A stretch of DNA of 64,000 nucleotides, taken from assembly GCA_029204225.1 (NCBI GenBank), contig CM055100.1:11727272-11791271 (forward strand), given 5' to 3'. The notes beneath the pieces are model-generated. The model saw nothing but the letters and a program-made list of their open reading frames with translations, searched no databases and had not been told where the DNA came from. Each line of letters opens with the position of its first letter. Within the stretch, counting starts at the first letter, position 1. The position numbers and the translations under genes were made by a program. This document shows, in pieces, positions 19,895 through 33,354 of this stretch. Source of the DNA: Diphasiastrum complanatum (Eukaryota > Streptophyta > Lycopodiopsida > Lycopodiales > Lycopodiaceae).

Positions 19895-21002
19895 CACATT
19901 TTATTGGTCGATTTTATTTATTTACAATTCGTCGGGGATACCCCCAATATTCGCCACCTCCCCTCATACCAAGTACTCTATCCAAGCTGGTAAAGCATGT
20001 TTTCTCTCTCTAGAAAGTCATTTTCTCTCTCTAGAATTTATTGATCATCAGACTTCCTTTAATCATGCCTAGATTGTGTGAGGTGATTGCATAGCAATAT
20101 TGACACAAATCTGAACGCAGAACAAACAAAGTTGTTATCAGATTAAGTATAGCAAAATATACAGGTCAATAATGTTGTTGAGCACAAGACAATAGCGAAC
20201 AAAACTCGTGTTCTACAAAGCTAATCCAATCTGTGAAAGGAATAAACCTATTACTGACAATACAAAGAATCGATGCGCGAAAGCATCTACTTCGTCTATC
20301 TCTGATAAGCTTCGGATGCTATTATGCTTGTTGTTTGTTTCTCTTACATCCAGAATACGCAAATGGTATTCAATATATATACATAATTTTACAGGTGTCC
20401 AGATGAAGAAAGTACAAAGTGGATGTGTTGTCTGTGGAAAATCGTGGGTGGCTGTTGTCGTTGTCAAATCTGTTTGCACAGATGCATGGGATGAGCGTGA
20501 AAAGGCCGCGACGTTAGCCTTCGCTGAAATGAACGTTGGTGAAGATGCGAAAAATGCGACACTCTGACTAATGCCTTAAGATTTGGTTTACAAGGTACCT
20601 TTGCCTTTCCATTAGGGCACCTTTAGCATTTGTAGGACAGAGTCGCCTTTTTCGCCTGTCACAAATCATGTGTAAAAACACGACAATCTGAATCATCAGG
20701 ATTATTCTTTTCTTAGGGTTAGCCTTCTATTTAAAATGTGTGTCGTTTCATAACTGCCCTTCGTTTAATGGTCCTTCCTTTAGATTCATTTAGTTGCATA
20801 TCTTTCCCTTGATATATCATTGAATAGGTTTAATGATGCTGCATCCATTAGATATTTCTTCATATTCAGATATTGTCTTCATCATTTGAATGTGTTGATT
20901 GGGCTTTTGCATCACAAAAATAATAATTCATGAAAGAGTGCATATAATAGAGTACTAAAGTCTCTAGTACAGTTAAAAAAATACTCCCAAAAAATACACC
21001 AA
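19895..21002. other. No recognised gene
   Basis: A 119-codon plus-strand frame at 20208-20567 (with CVVCGKSWVAVVVV) has no family resemblance and is probably chance or repeat-derived. GCGAC/AATGCG words near 20520-20570 resemble those of the inverted arms further right. Confidence 0.4.
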
Positions 21003-21210
21003 TGTTAGGGCCTTTTATGGAAAGGAATTGGTCTCATTAGAAAGTCCTAAAAGGAGAAGAGCCCACACTGCCCTTATGTCAGTGTTTGAGGAAAACCGCC
21101 TCCAACCCTGAGGGTCCGCTCGACCATCCTATGCTCCTCCCACCAATGGAAGTTTTCCAAGCTTCCAAGAGTATTGTTGGAGGAGGGGTAAAATTTATTG
21201 ACAATGTTGT
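21003..21210 (-). repeat. Diverged copy of the 400-bp LTR end
   Basis: Read on the minus strand it ends AGGCCCTAACA and is followed by TTGGTGTATTTTTTGGGAG, a decayed form of the primer site at 5862. The body shares GGATTGGTCC-like and GTCCTAAAA blocks with the 400-bp LTR. Confidence 0.6.
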
Positions 21211-21321
21211 TCAAGCAAATGGTATAGTTCTTGTCATCACGGAATGGTAGTGCACCCTACTGTGTGTGTGAAGATGACTCATTTCTAGGTACTGTCTACA
21301 ATATAGCACTTGGAATAGCTA

Positions 21322-21399
21322 ATTAAACTGCTTACTACATAGCCCTTAGCAATCCTCGATATTAAACTGCTTACTACATAGCCCTTAGCAATCCTCGAT
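21322..21399. repeat. Perfect 39-bp tandem duplication
   Basis: ATTAAACTGCTTACTACATA and the following 19 bases are present twice in a row without a difference, so the duplication is recent. Confidence 0.9.
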
Positions 21400-21775
21400 A
21401 TTCAGTTTACAGCACAATACTAGCCATGTGGATTGAAACCCAGTATTAGTCATACTAGATCTGCCAACTGCAATCCAGTACTAGTAATACTAGACAGGCC
21501 ATTTGCAATATGGTAGTACTAGTGTTAGACTAGTATGGGACTTGCGTACAATTTAGGCCCAATGGTTCATAGCCAGTATTAGCCCTAGAATACAAGTTCA
21601 TTGTTGCATTTCATCAGTAGGTATGTCATATTGGTAGCCCTAACTAGCCCTAACCTAAGTAGGACATAATTAGATGTGATGTTGTATCCAAAAGACTATG
21701 AAAAATAGACTCTACGAAGTAACTGGTAATGTACACCATGAAACCCTAGGCTATGCATAATGTCAGTTGGAAAAC

Positions 21776-23465
21776 TGATGGGGCAAGGGAGTATAGAGAA
21801 CATGAACGGAGAAGAGAGCAGGAATATTTGCAGAATAGCTCTCCCATTACAATGGGCTGCTAGATGCAAAAACAGTCTAATAGAATGTTTATGCTAAGTA
21901 TAATCACAACTTAAGTGTTCTGGTGCCCAACAGGATCTTATGAATTAGTTCATACTCACAAAAACAAAAATGAGTACAATCCACCGAAGAGATTAGAAAT
22001 GGTTTTGTGTGTGGTATTACTAAAAAGGGATTTAATCAGAAGTTTAGTTTTGAAATAGATTGAAAGAGCAGTATGACAGTGCAAGTTCCTCCAGTGTCAA
22101 AGACAACCATCGTCTTATCAGAAACTGAGGAGTCGTAGACGTCCGTGTTCTGATCAGAGTGAGTGAACAAGTTTGATCAAACAGCAATGAAGTACATTCA
22201 AATCACAACAAGCATTCATCTACGTTATACACAGATAGAAAGACGTGTTGCTGCTATATTACACTGAAGCAAAATAGCAGTTACAACCATAATGACGACG
22301 TAACTAGGAGGCTCAAAATCATTCGTATCATGGACGGAGCATCACGTGGAGTGTGTCTGGATGATCCATTTAAAGAATTCATCCATGTATTAATTATAGT
22401 AAATATTTGTCACCTAATTAGGTAAGCCGTTGTACTTGGAAGTATTTGGCTTGTGTGACAACTATACATGGTCAACTCGTAGGGAATGTTGACATGGACG
22501 AGGAGGCTGCAAATCTCTCACTTCGCATTTTATGTGAAGAGGCTTTCTCTCACTTCGCAAATCTTGGGAAGTGCCTGGAACATTCCTCATTGAAAATAGA
22601 CGATTGTCGAGATTTTTTTTCTCTTGCCAAAAAGCTGATCTTAAAAAGTTGACAGTGCCCCTAAAAAGTTGACAGTGCCCTTAAAAAGATGAAGGTGTCT
22701 TTAAAACAATTTAACTTTATCAAAATAGTTGAAAGGAAGAAGTTGAAGGCAAGTATCGCATTTTTCTGCAGACTATTGCGACACTTAGTGTATTTCTACA
22801 GATTGTTGTGACACTTAGTGTAACTAGGAGGCTCAAAATCATTCGTATCATGGACGGAGCATCACGTGGAGTGTGTCTGGATGATCCATTTAAAGAATTC
22901 ATCCATGTATTAATTACAGTAAATATTTGTCACCTAATTAGGTAAGCCGTTGTACTTTGAAGTATTTGGCTTGTGTGAGAACTGTACAGGGTCAACTCAT
23001 AGGGAATGTCGACGTGGACGAGGAGGCTACAAATCTCTCACTTTGCATTTTACATGAAGTGGCTTTCTCTCACTTCGCAAATTCTGGGAAGTGCCTGGAA
23101 CATTCCTCGTTGAAAATAGACGATTGTCGAGATTTTTTTCTCTCTTCGGGATTTGCAAAAAAGCCGACCTTAAAAAGCCGACAATGCCCTTAAAAAGTCG
23201 ACAATGCCCTTAAAAAGATGAAGGTGTCTTTAAAACAATTAACTTTATCAAAATAGCTGAAAGGAAGAAGTTGAAGGCAAGTATCGCATTTTTCGAGAAA
23301 GTTCGAAAAAGCTGACACTGTCGCATTTCGAGAAAATGCGAAAAAGCTGACACTGTTAAAAACTTAGTTTATTTCTGCAGACTATTGCGACACTTAGTGT
23401 ATTTCTACAGATTGTTGTGACACTTAGTGTATTTCTGCATACTGTTGTGACACTTAGTATATTTC
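21776..23465 (-). repeat. Left inverted arm (LTR-like)
   Basis: The reverse complement aligns with 28805-29869: both share the G-box-free promoter-like part with GCTCCGTCCATGA, the block GACGTC...GAACATGGAC and the end GCCCCATCA. It carries its own 520-bp direct duplication (22301 onward and 22821 onward). At the right end are 30-35-bp tandem units containing GCGACACTTAGTGTATTTC (about 22763-22820 and 23360-23465). Confidence 0.7.
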
Positions 23466-23469
23466 TGTA

Positions 23470-23947
23470 GAGCTGTTCTAAAGGCTAATTCGTGGAAAAT
23501 CTTGAAGATGGCCAAGTCTGTTGGAAAGAGAGAGAGATGAACGAGTTGAGAAAAGGTGTCGTATAAGCTCAAAGAGGTAAGACGAACACGAACGAGAAAC
23601 GAACTCAAATAGAAAATGTTCGTGCGTAGCGGAACGAGCTATACGACTCTCTCCGTAAGCATGACTATGCCTATCAGATTGAACAAAACGGTAGTGATGG
23701 GAATCACAATCGTTCTTGAAATTATTGAACTTAACATCTAAATTTGAAATATGATAAGATTGGTTACCCTTTGTTGGAGATCAGTCGGAAGCCCGTTGTA
23801 GACGTTCTTCAAATAATTTGGCTATCTAAGTTATGATTCCTGCTATCAGATTGAGCAGATGTAGAACTAGAGTTGGTTTCACCTGTATCCTCATCTTAGG
23901 GGCAATCCTTGAGGGTCTTTATATTGGTATCAGAGCCCGGCTAAGAT
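23470..23947 (+). repeat. LTR end and initiator-Met primer site
   Basis: TGGTATCAGAGCC at 23935-23947 is a standard primer site, so sequence to its left should be the end of a plus-strand LTR. No matching second LTR was found in the window. Confidence 0.5.
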
Positions 23948-26900
23948 GCAGTCTTGGATGAGATCGGAGGCAAGGCCTACATCGGATTAGAAAGAGTAGC
24001 ACTTGGATTAGCATCCCGGAGTGGAGTGTTATTTTCTTAAGAGGAATCAATGTTGGATTCACTAATTGTGAAATGAAGCATGTTTGCCAAAAGTGGTGGT
24101 AGAGTGACTTTCCACTAGTTTTTTGGTTGTAAATATTGCTTCTAATTGGTGTTTGATTCATTTCCTATTTCTTGGTTGCTTGAGAACTCCTATCGGATGT
24201 GGAATGGTTGGCTTGTTGCTGGATTTTGCTTATTAATAGAGTTTTAATGACATGCAAAAGTCCAGAATGTTATGATGGGGATTCATGTTGTTTCAGCTTT
24301 GTTTATTGATAAATTGATTTGGTATTAATTTGTCCAGAAGCATAAATAGGTTTATAGCTGAGAACATATTGAATCTAACAAACTGCATGTTGAGGGTTGT
24401 GAATTTATTTACACTAATCCTCCTGTGAAATCTGCAGTCTGTAAAACATAGGATGTACTTTTTGCAAATGAAATTCTCTATTGATAAGTAGAATCAGTTA
24501 AAACTCCATCTTCTTGGAGATATTGATATTTTTCCCTACAAAACAATTCTTATGTTGTTTGGAAGAGCATGGAATGTTCTTGGTTGAAAAACCCAGTTGA
24601 AGAACATTTTGAAAGTGGAAACCAGAAGGCAGATGGTGGTCGCTGATCTGACCCGGCTGTATTGATCCCTCTCAATTGTGTATTCCGACTGTCAACAGAA
24701 GGGGAAGAGTCCTGTGGTGAGTGCATGGTGTTGCAAAGATTCTGTTGGTCGATGGAAGTGCATTGCAGTGCAGCCATGTATGAAACCACGAAGATCTGTA
24801 ACATGTCTCACAGAAGGAGGATTCCTGATCATGCGGAATCGTGAGGAGAGGGGGAACAAATCTAGCATCCTGCTTTCTGGATGAGAAGAGGCTGTGGGCA
24901 GGGAAGAGCCCGAATATCTATTGCGGCTGTAGCCGTCAGTATATCTAATTTTTAACTCTTGTTTGAGAAACTTTAGGGTTCTTGGAGAGGGCCATCCTAT
25001 TTTCCCTAAGGTTAAAAAAAAGAACAAAGAAAAAGCCATGTGAAGACTTTGATAGGTTTTGCATGAAGCTATGGCATGGTTGCTCAAGCTATAAAAGTAA
25101 TTGACTCTTTTTGCAAGCATGACTTTTGGGTTGTTTGCATGACGATTTGGAGATGTCATGATGATTTGGAGTTCTTCAAGTTTTGCATGGCGATGGGTCT
25201 AGTATGGAACTATCCTAGAATGGTTAGTAACTTAACGGTGAAACCTATGGATGGTCCAGTTGGACTTTTTTTTTCCCAATTCGATGGTCTAATTACCAGT
25301 TTATTAGTTTGAGTAACAATGTTAAAGAGCTAAGCTATTTCTATTAATCTTTTTCCTTTCCTATCAGTAAGTCTTTATGACCCACTTTAAGATTGTACGT
25401 CTCTGATTGATGTGAATCAAGTGGAAGTTTTATCAAAGTACTTATTAAAGGTGAATATCAAGTTGTGGTTAAGTTGAAATCGCCAGTAAAATGAATAGTA
25501 GTGAAAACTCCTTATTCAACAAAGATTTTTGGTTGAACAGTATGGTAGAGTGTACTAAAGTCTTAAGGATTTCCTATTCATGTAATTTCATCTTTTACAA
25601 CTTAAATAATAAACTTTAACGGAGTAATGATAAAACCAGTGACGTGAATAGGAAAAACGATTTGTCATTTGTTGTGTCTAAAAGAATTTCTCGTGCCTTA
25701 GCAATTGAAGTTTTCGGGTGACCGAAAATCTAAGGGTGGAGGAGAAAATGACACCTGAAATAGTAAATGAGTTCGTGTTATGTAATCGAAATTTCTTTGA
25801 AATTTTTGTAGGTTGCATAATACCAGTTATGGAGTAATTCCATTGTAATAATAGGAATTAACAAACTGATTTTATTTCCAGTTAGATCCTCTGGTGAATT
25901 ATATTCAAAAGATCAGACTAGTACTGTTTCACATACTAGTAGATGATTTTTTATGTATCAGTTATTCAACCCAGGTATATGATAGAAATGAAATTGTTTT
26001 AGATTTTTTCCTACAACTAATTTTTGAACATTTACTAGTGTCAATACGTCTTCTTAGTACCTTAGCTAAAATTGATTTTCAGGGGACTAAAAATTCTAAG
26101 GAGGGAAGAAGAGTAGACATCAGAGATAGTAAGTGTGATCGGGAAATGTATTTCGCAGTTAGGATTTTAGGTAAATCCCAGTAAATAATTGCTTAATATC
26201 GGTTATTGATTTCCTAAATAGAATTCATTTAGTTGAATTCATAACTTATATCTTTGTAACCATTGAGTTATCCACAGTTTTGGATATCAATCGCGATGTT
26301 AGAAGTAGAATTTGATATGTGGATTATATTAGATCTGTTAGTTGACAGAAGCTTGTCCCTAGATTTGATGCATCAGTAGGGAATTGAGCTTATCATTAAC
26401 CAGAAAGGATCAGAATGTAGTGTTAAACCATGTTAATTCTTTTGTCTAAGTCACATAATCAGATGTGGATTTTGGGTATCCATCTGATAGGGCATGCCAG
26501 TCATCCAAATAAAAGGATTCTCCAATATTTGGGAACAAGAGATAATATCCTATACTGATTATAGGACAGCTAGAAGATCAGTGGATCTCTAGAATATCAG
26601 ATAAGACGATTAAGGATTTCTTGGAAGGAAAAGCTGATGGTATGGGACATCAGTAATTTTGAAAAGGGAATTCTACGACTGTAAAGATCTGATGATCAAT
26701 GGTTGTTTAGTACCTAGTCGCGATATGGGAAAAAAGAAAACCATTCGATCAAATGTGGGGTATTTTGGGAAATTTTGAGGTTTAATCTAGATCCCAATGT
26801 GGTATCTCATTATTTACAAAATCAGAGGCCCTCAAATCTATTTCTCGCTTTCTTAATCAATCCTTTACTTCTTAGTAATTTCTCGAATATGGACATCAGA

Positions 26901-28804
26901 CTGGTTATATGATTCTTTCCAACATGAAGTTATTCTTCTGAAAGACTGTTATGTCATATAAATTACTACTTGTGTGAATAGACTTGGAATTCAGGTAAAT
27001 TCTAAGGTTAAAATGTTTCAGTTTCTTAAACCATGGAATATCTCTGTTGTATAAATGGATTTCGATGGAATAGTAGTTTCTATCACTCAGAGTGAAAATA
27101 TTTGAAGGAAAAGTCCTGTGTGTAATAGGGTGAATCCTTTAGTGGAAGCACTTATTACTGACTTTTCTAGGATTTAGATATTTTCATATATCATCTTTCC
27201 AGTTAACTTTTATGGAAATTTATAATTTCTTTAAAAGGAGGGGTGAAGTGGTTGAATAAAATTCTATTAGAAAATCTGTTGGTTGCATAGCTTTTGGAAG
27301 AGAACCAACTAGGGTATAGAAATGAGATTGGATCTAAAAGGAATTTCGGATATATTCAGAGTAAGATACCTAATTGGAACTCTTCGAATAAGAGGAATTC
27401 TCTAGGGATTGTGTGGACAATCTGGAACTAGAACAGGTTTGATATTTGAATCATTATCTATAAGCAGTACACTAAAAGATCAAAGGTTACTAATTCCATT
27501 TTGATTGGAATGGAAGTAAGTTTGATCAGGATATAAGTCTGAGAGTTCTATATTAGATCAACCTAATCTTAGTTTAAGTACTAGGATCAGAGAGGGGTTA
27601 ATCAGGTGTGAGAAATCATGTAATTAGTGGTAAATGGGATTGGAAAACTGTTGAGAGAGAATTTTATTCATCTCAGAGATTTACCGGATATGTTATTTAC
27701 TCCAAGAAGAGTATCTGAATTGATATTCAATAGGACTTTGGGTATCTAGATTTGATTCTAGATTGTAATATAAAAGTTTTTGTAGTTGAAGATGATTGTC
27801 ATCTTGGTATGCGTTTAGTCTTTAATTACCAGTGGTTTCTAGACCTTGAATCTTGCACTTCAGTTAAAGAATGATGTTTGGAAGTATTCCTAAATCCAGT
27901 ATTTTCTTAATAGAAATAAATTGGAATGACTCTTACTTTTCCTGAGTTATGTTAGACATATACTCCAGTATCTTGTAAATGATTAAGTATGATTTTGGAT
28001 TCCAGTGAATTATGATTGACGAATCATATGAATCTAAATATTTATGGTTGACGGATCATAAATAGATACTTAATTGTTGTCAAAAGATTATAAGGAATTG
28101 TAATGATTCTTAAGTGTGACGATTAAAGTCTTGGTATGTTAATTGAGTATGAATTCATATCAGTGTTTTGAATCTCTTTACTCCAGTATTTTAATTGAGA
28201 ACCTATGGATCTCATAGACATTATCTTATTTATCTAGTGGATGCTATTCTGTAGATGTTTGAGTACAGTTTTTTTTTCTTTTGATTGGATCTCCAGTTAT
28301 CATAGGAGATAAACAGTCTATTAAAATGAATGAATGTTATTTTCTTCTAGAAACAGGAGCATTTAACTCAAAAGAGTATCTGGGATACTTAGTGTTGAGT
28401 TTTAATCATTCCATATCTTAATGATCTCCCTAGAGATTCCAATTGAATGAATTATCATATCTTAGAATTGGATTCTAAGGATATTTGTACTTGAAAGCTT
28501 ATGAATTATCTGTCAGAGTTTGTGGATAATTTCAAACTGTAATTATTATTTCTTTAACTATAATCTCTTAAGTTAGGTTATTTCACCTAGTGTTTCATGT
28601 AAGTAATTACATGAAAGTGATGTTACTAACTTATGTTGAGTGTAACCTAGTTGAGAAATTTATTGCTTAGTGTACTTTTTTCAGACTAAAGTTTGTACTC
28701 TAGAACAGAGATTAACTATTAAAAATAAGTTTATCTTTGAATACTTGTTGTTTGATATGGAAGTCAGACTAAGAGTAATGATTTCCTTGGTTAATATTGG
28801 GGAT
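23948..28804. other. AT-rich degenerate interior, no coding sequence recognised
   Basis: Almost 5 kb with very few open frames over 60 codons; none occurs between 26185 and 28804. It starts at a retroelement primer site, so it is probably the interior of an old element. I could not identify gag or pol motifs with confidence on either strand. Confidence 0.5.
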
Positions 28805-29869
28805 TTCCCCGAAATGCGACACTTTCATAGTTCAAAAGCTTAACTATTTTTAACACACCTTCGACTCTTTGCGAGAAAATGTGAAGAGAGAGAAAATTCC
28901 CGAAGGTCATCTACTTTCATGCGTTAAGCTGTTTTTAAGACATCATCTTTTTAGGGTACCTTCGGCCTCTTTGCGAAAAATGCGAAGAGAGAGAAAATTC
29001 CCGAAGGTCATCTATTTTTCATGCCTTAAGCTATTTTAAAGACATCACCATCTTTTTAAGGCACCTTCGACTTCTTGCAAAAAATACGAAGAGAGAGAAA
29101 AATCCAAAAGGTCATCTCAAATAAACGAGGAACATTCCAACGACGTCCTCGTCCGCGTCAATGATGCTAAATTATTGACCATATATAATGTGTACAGTTG
29201 TCACAAAAGCCATATACTTCCAAGTACAACGACTTTCCTAATTAGGTGACAAGCATTCAATGTAATTAATACACGGATGAAGTCTATAAATAGGTTATTG
29301 AAGCACAGATTACGGGTTGCTCCGTCCATGAGACACATTATTTGAGCCTCCCAATTACGTCGTCATTTTTTGTTGTAATTGCCATTTTGTATTGTGCTTC
29401 AATGTAATATAGCAACAGCTTGCTTTTATCTGTGTACAATGTAGATGAATGCTTTTTATGATTGAATGCATTTTCATTGTTGTTTGATCACGCTTGTTTA
29501 CTCACTCTGATCAGAACATGGACGTCTACGACTTCTCAGTTTCTGATCAGACGATGGCTATCTTTGATGCCTGAGGAACTCGCGTTATCATACTGCTCTT
29601 CCATTTATATCATAACTATACTTCACATTGAACCTGATTTCAGTAGTACCACATACGAATCTTCTCTAATCTCTTCGGTGGACTGTACTCTTGTTTCATA
29701 GTATGAATTAATTTTTAAGATCATGTTGGGCATTTAGAACATTTAAAGTTGTGATTACATTTAGCATAAGCTGTCTATTAGACTATTTTTGCATTTAGCA
29801 GCTGATTAGAATGGGAGAGCTGTTCCACAATATTCCTGCTCTCTTCTCCGTTCACGTTCTGCCCCATCA
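28805..29869 (+). repeat. Right inverted arm (LTR-like)
   Basis: It begins with three imperfect tandem units of about 105 bp (28805-29110), each carrying CTTCGRCTCTTTGCGA and GAGAGAGAAAATTCCCGAAGG. It continues into sequence inverted relative to the left arm and ends GCCCCATCA. TATAAATAGG near 29286 is a plausible TATA box. Confidence 0.7.
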
Positions 29870-29959
29870 ATACTAACCAAGCATCAATCCATAAACAAAT
29901 TCAAACACAATCCACTCCATATTGAAACAACTATTATTCAAACAACCGAGCATGGAAGT

Positions 29960-30021
29960 TGTTACATACCCATAAGGGTACGCAACAGGAAGCTTGAGGT
30001 GACGGTCTCAGTTATGGGACG
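29960..30021 (+). repeat. Truncated LTR start of the Gypsy family at 1.3-1.7 kb
   Basis: TGTTACATACCCATAAGGG and about 45 further bases match the minus-strand LTR at 1675 downward. The match stops at GTTATGGGAC where another LTR-like repeat begins. Confidence 0.8.
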
Positions 30022-32837
30022 TGTTAGCCGATATTTCCGCGGAAAATCGGGCTAATATGGAAGTTTAAGTTTGAATAATTGAAAAATCGGCATGTAAAAC
30101 CCGATTATTAGAGAAAAATCGGCACAAACTTGTCTTAGAATTGGGTCCCAGCCCACCTAAAGTGGCTAGACACAGTTTAAAAGTAAGAAACTGACTTTCG
30201 AAAAAACCGTCAAAAATATTGTGGTCAAGTTTTGTAAGACCGAGCCAAAAGTGCCGGTCCACCTAGAATTGGGTCTCAGCCCGCCCTAAATGAGGCTAAA
30301 GCAAATTTTGCGGCCTTAGAAATGGCCAGTAAATATTTTACGGCTTGTCAAAAAAATGGCCAGTTGTAAAAAAATAGCCGGTATGACCGTGCTAAAATCA
30401 TACCATGTACTGAGTCCATTTTTACTAATATATGATCAGTCAGTGTATTTTTCAGGGAAACCGTGTTGTCGTGGGAGCCCTAGTCATGAATGCTAGAAAA
30501 GTCAACCACAGAAGAAAAAACCGAGAAAGAAAAGTTTCGAGTAAAAATGGGACCGAGAGATATGGATTCAGTGTCAAGGAGTCACATAAACCCTAACGGC
30601 AAAGTTTGGGCAATTTACGGGCAATCAACGAAATGTGCGGGCCAAGTGGTTACCCAACAGGCCAAAAATCCAGACAAATGAGCAGTAGGCGCACGGCCCT
30701 TGAAAAATCGAAGAAAGGCCAAAAACGAAGGTACTCAAAGAAAAAATGAAGGCCGCCTACTAAAAATAGGAGTTGGAAAAGGGCCTCACCCAAAATTTGG
30801 ATAATAAATGCCAAACCACCTTGGAGGCTAAAAAATTTGGGAGGTACACCCACTAGCCATTGACATTTTGGGCTTCTAGGGTGTACAAAAGGGGAAACTT
30901 GAATGGCCTCCCTAGCCTTTGACAAAAATGGCATCTTGGCTAGTTTTGGAAGAGAGCCTTGAATGCACCACTCCCCCACTCTCTTATGGAGGCCACTAGG
31001 TGTACTATCAAATGGGTTGAGGACAAATGGCAAAGAGGGCTTGAAGGGCATGAAGAATGGCAAGATGGCATTGTGAAGGGGATGCATTGGATTTTCCTAT
31101 AAGAAGGAGCCAACTCTTTGTATTTGTTGTTAGTGTATTTGGATGTTAGTATTCTTGTGAGTTGGTACTTTTGAGTTTATGTGTTGATGATTGTGAGAGC
31201 TTCATTACCTTGTGTAAGAATCAAGTATTGTCTTTTGGAGCATAGTTGTCTTGTGTTGTTGTTAATGAGTGTTTGGAGAGTTAATCCTATCATGTGTTAG
31301 TGGATTGAAGGTAATGGGAGCTATTTTAAGAATGAATGTTTGTCTTGCAGTGTTCCCATGCTAGTTTGCTTCAAAGGTGGCATGCTTGATTGAGATTGGT
31401 TGTGGGATGTTGGGAGGCTTGCCCTCTTGATTGATTGGTTGGTTATGCTAGGGTTTTGCCAATGATTGAGTGAGTGAAGGGGTTTCAATGGTTGTATTCA
31501 AGAGTTGGTTGAATGATTGGCTGGAAGTAGTTGTTTGAAAGTTGATTGTTAGATGTTTTGTTCTTGAGCTACTTTGTGAGGTGATGGCATTACTACCTTG
31601 TCGGATGATAGGATGTGTTGAGAGTTGGAGGTTTGCAATGTAAAGAAGGTTTAGTACTCGCCTTTGTGGTTGAAGCTCATTCGTTAAAGGTTGATTGATC
31701 TAAGTGAGAGGTGATTGGCTTTGCTTGGTTGAATGCTAGTAGGAGAGTTTCGGGTTGCAATTACTTGTTTGTGAAGTAATATTTGAGAGTTAATTTTCGT
31801 TCCAATTGGTTGGGAGTAATTGCATGACTGGTTAATTGCAAGTATAGTTGATGTTGTTCGGAATTTCGTTTAGTAGTGATCAACTGAGCAAATAGTCCGA
31901 GTCTGTTTGCTGCAACAACCATGCTCTCACAAGAAGGTTGATCCTACGACAAGTATGATTCCTACACTGCATTCCTAAGAGGATTTGGAGCGTATTGGTG
32001 ATGTCTACAACTCGATGGGCCTGGTGCTCCATCGTTGGCCTTGCAATTGCATCCTCTGTGATCCGTAACAATTGATTGCAACTCTAGTTCGGTGCCCACA
32101 GCCTGGTAAATGCCTGTGTGTTTGCTTGCAGCCTGCCTACCTCCCTCGTGGCCCTCGCTGCCTGTTCCTCTGCTCGCCACCTTGTTGTGGATCTCTGGAA
32201 GGAACTGGCTGCCTACAGCTCATCGTTGCCCTGCTTGCCCTGCGATCTGCCCATCTGCCTTGTGATCTGTCTCACCTACTTCTGCTCTCTGGGTGCTCGT
32301 TGAATGCCTCCTACACGCCCTTGCTACCTCATCGTTGCCCTGCTTGACCTCTGTTCTGCCATGCTGGCCCTGCGATATGCCCGCTAGTCCTGTATCACCT
32401 GCCTGCGGCCCTGTACCACCTGCCTGCGTCCCTGCACAGACTGTATGCGGCCTGTTTTCAAGTTGTTTTTGCCTGCAGCCACCTACTGTACCTACCTACG
32501 GCGTGGAATCGTCTACGAACGTAGTCCTATGACCTATTTTCGGGCTCCCTTGTCTACTGCGATCTGCGGCGGCCTGCCTCACTGTTTATGAGCTGGTTGT
32601 GAAATGTGCGTTACCTGCGGCAACCTGCGGATTTTTTTTCTGGCTGTCTTTGGAAAGGTGTTTTCCAGTTCTTTGCTCTCATTGTCCATCCATGTGTTGG
32701 CATAAACGACAAGCTTAATCAATCGGTTTGAAGTCTAAAGACAAACAAAAGTGGTTCAAAGCATTCATGACTAGCATCTCTTTGACTTTACGGCTACCTA
32801 ATTGCACATTGAGGTAAACGTGTACTTGACCTATGCA
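30022..32837 (+). repeat. Long LTR-like repeat containing the 1.9-kb inverted partner
   Basis: It starts TGTTAGCCGATATTTCC at a sharp break in the previous LTR and ends CTATGCA. The part 30971-32836 is the inverted partner of 3376-5288. TG...CA ends and length (2.8 kb) suit a long LTR, but no matching target duplication or primer site was found, so this is inferred. The open frames at 30650-31087 and 32072-32532 have no family resemblance. Confidence 0.5.
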
Positions 32838-33354
32838 CTGTCTATTCATTTCAGTTCCATGAAGTTTTATTGGTCAATCCCTTCGTAGTATGATATCATA
32901 GCTTTAATCACTTGTGATGGAATGAAATTTTTGAAAATGTTGTAGTAAAGCAAGTTTTTAAGGGATCAAGTACATCGATTTAAAAGAACAAGTCATATAG
33001 ATTGTGTTTTGCTACGGTTGCATTTTGAGATTGTATCCATCTAACCAACTGAATACTTGGGAGCTTTTATAGTGAATCAGTTTTAGCATTAATTCAAACT
33101 CAGTTCAGAATTGTAATATTTTATAAACAAATGCGGCATGGCTAATTAGAACAATGAGTGCTTATTTCCAACTTGTTTAGTGAAAGTGTTAAAGTAAATA
33201 ACTTTGTTTCGTACTGATTTACAATGTGTTGTATGGAGAGAACCGTAGGCTGGGTAGTTAACATCTTGCGGAGTTAGATTTATTAAACGGCTATATGGAA
33301 TCGTCAAGTTTTTTAAGTGTTTCTTACATTTTTTCAATTATGAAGCGTATTAAT
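32838..33354. other. No recognised gene
   Basis: AT-rich sequence between the long repeat and the GC-rich hairpin cluster. No coding or repeat features were recognised. Confidence 0.4.

Noticed and set aside
20208-20567. 119-codon frame with CxxC
   Set aside because: A single CVVCG pair, no other zinc-finger context, and an overlapping antisense frame of similar length.
26185-28800. Possible integrase or RT traces in the AT-rich core
   Set aside because: A few short similarities (e.g. GHASHPNKRI near 26490) were too weak and isolated to separate from chance.
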